Assembly (NCBI GenBank): GCA_947491025.1
Contig: CANLIC010000008.1
Location: 1 to 64,000 of the forward strand
DNA: 64,000 nucleotides
Direction: 5' to 3'
Origin: Myxococcales bacterium
GTDB lineage: Bacteria; Myxococcota_A; UBA9042
The first letter of the stretch is position 1. Each line of letters starts with the position of its first letter. Of the stretch, positions 12,501 through 18,500 are shown in pieces. A program made the position numbers and the translations under genes. The notes beneath the pieces were generated by a model that saw nothing but the letters and a program-made list of their open reading frames with translations, made no database searches and was not told the origin of the DNA.

Positions 12501-15500
12501 ACCCTTGAGGCAGACCTTCGGCGCCGGGTTGCTGACGTCCAACGCTGCGTCGCAGTAGCCGTCCTTGTCCTTGTCGCAGTCGTTGTCGATCACGCCATCG
12601 CAGTCGTCGTCGAAGTCGTCGCAGGCCTCGCCGTGATCGCCCGGGTAGACGTTGGCGTTGGTGTCGACACAGTCGCCGCCGCCCTTGGTGCAAGTGTCGG
12701 GCTTGCCGATGACCTGCATGCCACTGTCGCAGACATCGTCGTTGTCGTCGTCGCAGCCGTTGTCGGTCTCGCCGTCGCAATCGTTGTCCTTGTTGTCGCA
12801 GATCTCGACCGCGCCAGGCTTGATGTCCTTGTCATCATCCTTGCAGTCGTCCTGGTTGGTCGCCGTGTAGCTGCCGGCGGCGACGCAGAGGCACTGGTCG
12901 CTGCTGGTGCCGAAGGTGTCGCCGTCGACGTCCGCATAGTAGGTGGTGCAGCCGGTGGCGTTGGGATCGTTGGCGCTGCCGTCGCAGTTGTCGTCGTCCG
13001 CCGTGTCGCAGGTCTCGGCGACGCCCGGGTTGATGCCGTTGTTGGTGTCGACGCAGTCGCCACCGCCGGCCGGGCAGGCGTTGGAGCCCGAGGCCGCCAG
13101 CTCGAGGCCGGCGTCGCAGTAGCTGTCGCCGTCGTCGTCGCAGCCCTCGTCGACACCCTCACCGCCGGCGCCCGCGGCGAACGTCAGCGTCATGTGCAGG
13201 TCGATGGACGGGCTGTAGTCGGCCCAGTCGCCGGTGAGGACGGCCTTGTCCTTGGCGGCCGCGCCGCCGCTGTAGACGTCGCCCGCGGCCTCAAGGGCCA
13301 TGTCGATGTTGTCCGGGCCGGCGTACAGGATGAGGTAGTACTTGGTGCCGGCGTTGACAGCGATCGGCGTCGAGAAGTCGATCTTCCACTTGGAGCCAGC
13401 CGTCGCCGGCGCGACCGACGACACCGGGGTCTCGATGAAGTTCGCGGTCGTGCCGCTCAGCGTCGCGATGCCGACTTTGACCGTCTTGCCGACGCTGTAG
13501 TTGTAGGCAACGAACACCTCTACCGAGCCGATGGAGCCCGACGCCGTCGGGGTAAAGCTCTGCAAGGCGTCCTTGGCGTTGGAGAAGCCCGAGGCGACGA
13601 AGACCACCGACGGGTAGCTCGACGCCGTGATGGCAATCGGGGCCGGCGCATTGCCGGAGCCGGCGGGTGCGTTGCAGTTGTTGTCCTTGTTGTCGCAGAT
13701 CTCGGCGTTGCCGGGGTTCAGCGTCGGGTCACTGTCGTCGCAGTCGCCGGTCTTGGGCGCCGTGTACTTGCCGGTCGGGCTGCAGAGGCACTGGAACAGG
13801 CTCGTGCCGTACTTGTCCGAGTCACCGTCGTAGAAGAGCGTCGTGCAGTTGGCGGCGTTGAGCGTGTTGGTCTCGCCGTCGCAGTTGTCGTCGTCCGGCG
13901 TGTCGCAGTCCTCTGCGGCGCCAGGGTTGATGCCGGTCTTGGTGTCGTCGCAGTCGCCGCCGCCCTTGGGGCAGGACTTCGGCGCGCCGACGACGATCAT
14001 GTCGGTGTCGCAGTAGCCGTCCTTGTCGTCGTCGCAGCCCTCGTCCACCGAGCCGTTGGAGTTGTTGTCGAGACCGTCGCAGATCTCCTTGCCCTTCGGG
14101 TTGATGTCGGGGTTGGTGTCATCGCTGTCGCCGGGGCCCTTCGGGCAGACCAGGGGTGGCGAGGACTGCGACGAGGTGCAGACGACCTCAACCGTCAGGT
14201 GCTTGACGATGCCGCCGCACGGGTCTGAGAAGGTGCCGTTGTCGGCCGTGATCGAGCAGCCGACCTTACCGAGGCAGAGGTCCTTGACCTTCTGCAGCGT
14301 CGAACCGGCGTGGCAGGCGCCCGTCGAGTAAGCGCCACAGGTGCCGGTGGGCTTGCCATAGGAAGCGAAGCTGACGCTGGTGATGGTCGAACCCGAGGCG
14401 CAGGCAAGCGTCAGGACCTGGCCCTCGCTGGCGGTGCCGCAGACGTTCTTGGTGCCGTCGACCTGGGCGTAGTCCAAGTCGAGGTCGCAGTAGCCGTCCT
14501 TGTCGTCGTCGCAGCCTTCGTCGACATCGAAGTCACAGTCGTCGTCCTTGCCATTGCAGAGCTCGGTGAGGCCGGGGTTCTTGGTCTTGTCGTTGTCGTC
14601 GCAGTCGCCGACCTTGCTGGCAGTGGTCGCGCCTTCGCCGAAGCAGATGCACTTCTTAGGCGCAGTGCCCCAGCCGTCGCTGTCGGTGTCGGTGTAGAAG
14701 TCGGTGCAGCCGATGGCGTTCAGATCGTTCTGACTGCCCGTGCAGTCGTCGTCGAGGCCGTTGCCGCAGACTTCCGGCTGGTCAGCCGGATTGACCTTGG
14801 GATCGGCGTCGTTGCAGTCGCCACCCTTGGTCGCGTTGAAACCGCCGCTTGGCGCGCACAGACACTTCGGCACGCCGGTACCGAAGCCGTCTTTGTCGAG
14901 GTCGATGAAGTGGTTGGTGCAGCCCGAGGCGCCGGCCTCGTCTTGCTGACCGTCGCAGTTGTCGTCCTTGCCGTTGGCGCAGATCTCGAGCAGGCCCGGG
15001 TTGACCGAGGCGTTGTCGTCATTGCAGTCGCCGCCGCCGTACGGACAGGTGGCCGGGGTGCCGACCACATCCATCAACCCGTCGCAGAAATCGTCGCCGT
15101 CGTCGTCGCAACCCTCATCGGTCTTGCCGTCGCAGTCATTGTCGAGACCGTCGCAGAGCTCCGCACAGGCGGTGTCGCCGCAGCAGCTGGCGAGATCCTT
15201 GCAGTCGACGAGCGTGTTGCCGTTGTTGTCGACCGAGTCGTCGCAGATTTCGCCGGTGCCGCAGGTCGTGGTGACGTTGGCCTTGGGTGCCGTGTTGCCC
15301 TGGGCGTCGAGGACGATGAAGTACTTGGCGCCCTTGGCGGCGGCGAAGTTCACCTTGACCGTGCCCGAGGCGATGCACTGCGCCGGATCACAGCCGGTGT
15401 CGGAGGCGCGCAGGACGAAGACCTTGGCGCCGCTGCCGGTGAGGCTGGAGACGTCGAGGGTGATGGGCTTGCTCGACTCCGAGGCGAATTCCCACGCAAC

Positions 15501-18500
15501 CTCAGGCGCGTCGTACACCTTGCCGACATCGCAGGAGTAGGAATCGACGACGTCGGTGGCCTTGGCCGAGCTGGCGTCGAAGGCCTGGCCGGCGCTGCAG
15601 ACCAAGCTGCCGGAGCCCTGGCAGGTGCAGGTGTTGGTATAGTTGCACTTCTGCGCCGAGCACTTGTCAGTCGTGCAAGCGTTGGAGTCGTCGCAGTGGG
15701 CGTCGGTGCTGCAGTCGACGAAGCCGTTGTTAAAGAAGTTGAGGATGCGGCCGATCATCGTCGTCGGCTGATCGGTCACGCCCTTCTGGACGCCGCCGAA
15801 CAGCACCGACGAGGCCACCGTCTTGTAGCCGACTGCCGGATCTTGACGCGCGACCTGCACCCAGAACAGCTCATTGGCGCCATCGTTGAGCAGGACGTTG
15901 CGGGTGTCCTTGACTGTGGTGTCGGCCAGCATCTGGTCGTTGAGGTTATCCCACGCTGCGTCGCCGGCGGCGTACTTGTAGTCAAAGACCTTGACCGGCG
16001 ACGCCGAGATGTCGCGGTAGATTTCCTTGCCGAGGAGCGGGCCGGTGACGCCGAACTGACCGTAGTCGCCCTGCGCCTTGACGGAGAAGAACGGGTGCAG
16101 CGAGGTCTTGGAGTCGAAGGCCCAGGTATCGCCGGACTCGAGGTAGATGTTGCCGCCGCCCTGCAGGTAGAGCTTGAGGGCGCCAACTTCGGATTCCTTG
16201 AGCACGTGGTTGTCTGGGAACACGCCGAGGCTGATGAAGATGGCGCTGAAGCCCTTGAGATCGGAGTACAGGCCGAGATCGGTGACGTGCTGGACGACGC
16301 CGTTGTAGTTGGCCTTGATCGCGGCCGCCAGGGACTCGCCAGCGGCGGACGGGACCTCGGACGGACGCCAGACCAAGTGGCCGCCAATGTAGGTGACCGT
16401 CACCTGGAAGGTGCACAGCGTGTAGAGGAAGCCGTCGCTGACCTTGATCGTGACATCGTGGGTGCCGACGTCGTTGTAGGACTGTGGCGCGATGCTGAGC
16501 GAGCTGTTCCAGCTGCCGTCGAGCCAGTAGTAGTAAGCCGAGCTGACGGTGACGAAGGACGGACCCTTGATCACGGAGTAGGTCAAGATCGCCGAGGCGT
16601 CGGGGTCGGTCGCCTTGAGCGGCACCGTCTTGTTGCCAAACAGCTTGACCACTTGCGCCGGCGGGCACTGCGTCAGGGTCGGCTTGCTGCCCTTGGCGAC
16701 GCAGATGTTGTCGACGCCGTAGCGGGTCAAGTCGAAGGTCGTCTTGCCGGCGACGCAGAAGGCGAGGCGCAGGCCGTTGCTGCCCGTGAGCTCGGGCGGC
16801 AGCGTGACGTCGAGGGTGCCGGCGGCGACGTCGGCCTTGGGCGTGACCACGTCGATGAGGGTCGCCTTGGTCCAGTCGGCGTTGGCGCCGTCGAGCGAGC
16901 CGAGCAGGCGGACGCTGGTGTCATTGAACTTATTGAGATCGATGATCTGATCGTACTGCAGCGTGATCTTCTTGCTACCCGCGGCCTGCAAAATGGGCGA
17001 CTGCAAGCAGGTGTCGAAGTCGGTGTAGGTCGGCGTCCAGGTCAGCTCGGCGAACTGGTCCGGGCCGAGGCCGCCGGCGGTCGAGACCTTCCAGTTGGTC
17101 GCGGCCGTGGACTTGATGTTGCCCGGGTTCCAGCCCATCGCCTTGAGGGACGAGGCCGAGGAGAAGTCCTGGCAGTAGGAGACCTGCACGGTGCAGATGT
17201 CGACAGGGGTGGCGACGCACTTGCGGGACTTGTCCGGCTGTGTCTCGCAGGTGCCGACGGCGCACTCGGTGCTGAGGTAGGCGCAGTCCGAGGCCTCCGT
17301 CTCCTTGCTGCAGCAGAGCGCGGAGCTGCCGCCATACTCGGCGTGGACGCAATAGTTGAGGTTGCTGACGCACAAATCCGTGGTACAGGGCTGGCCGTCG
17401 TCGCAGTCGAACTTGTCGAGGCAGCAGCCGACCTTGGCGTTCTGCACGCACTTGCCGCCGATGCAAGAGGGCGTCGTGCATGCGTTGCCGTCATCGCAAT
17501 CGGCCGCAGCGTTTTCCACCGAACACTTGCAGTCGGGCTTGGCCGGATCTTGGATCGAGGCGCAGGTGCCCTTGCCGGTGGTGGAGTCGATGTTCTGGCA
17601 CTTGTCGATCGTGCAGCTCGAGCCATCGCTGCAGTCGATGTCCTTGTTGCAGCAGCCGCTCTTGGGCGCCGTGTGCCGGCAGGTGTAGTTGACGCAGTAC
17701 TCGATGGTGCAGCTGGCGTTGTCGTCGCAGGCGGTGAGGGCGTCCTTGTCGTCGATGCAGCAGTCGGCCTTGGCCTTGTTCTCGCACTTGTTGCCGACGC
17801 AGCTGTCGGTCGTGCAGAGCTTGCCGTCGTCGCAGTCGCTGTTGACGCTGCAGCAGTTGGCATCGGGCGTGTGGATGCAGACGCCGCACTCGCCGCTCTT
17901 GTCGCAGCTGTCGACCGTGCAGGCGTTGCTGTCGTCACAGTCGAGGGCGGTCGAGCACTTGGCCGGGTCGGCCTTGAACACGCACTTCTTGGTCGCGTCG
18001 CAGAAGTTGAGGGTCGTGCAGTTCTTGTCGTCGCAGTCCTCATTGAAATTGCAGCAGTCTGGATCACCGTTCGGCACGGCCTTGCAGGTGTGGCTGGCGA
18101 CATCGCAGGTGTCGATGCTGCAGGCGTTGCCGTCGTTGCAGTCGGCGTTGGCTTCGCAGCAGTCGACCTTGAACTTGTCGGGGCCGAACACGCAGCTGTG
18201 GTTCACGCACTGGCCGACGGTGCAGTACTTGCCGTCGTCGCACTGGTCGTCGGTGTCGCAGCAGGTCGGATTCTCGACGTTGAACTTGCAGGTGCCCTCA
18301 GTGGCGCCGACCGGCTTGTTGCAGACGTCGCTGGTGCAGAACTTGCCGTCAGCGCAGTCGAGGTTGAAGTGGCAGCACAGCGGGTCGGTCTTTGGGTACT
18401 CGCAGAGGCCGAACTCCTGACCCTCCGGGATCTTGCACTTGTCCTCGGTGCAGGTGTTGCCGTCATCGCACTTGATGGTCGTGCCGTTGCAGCAGTTGCC

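Noticed and set aside
9910-15250. Regularly spaced DNA repeats suggesting a CRISPR array
   Set aside because: The periodicity is codon-level repetition of MopE protein units. The repeats are not identical at DNA level, and no cas genes are present.
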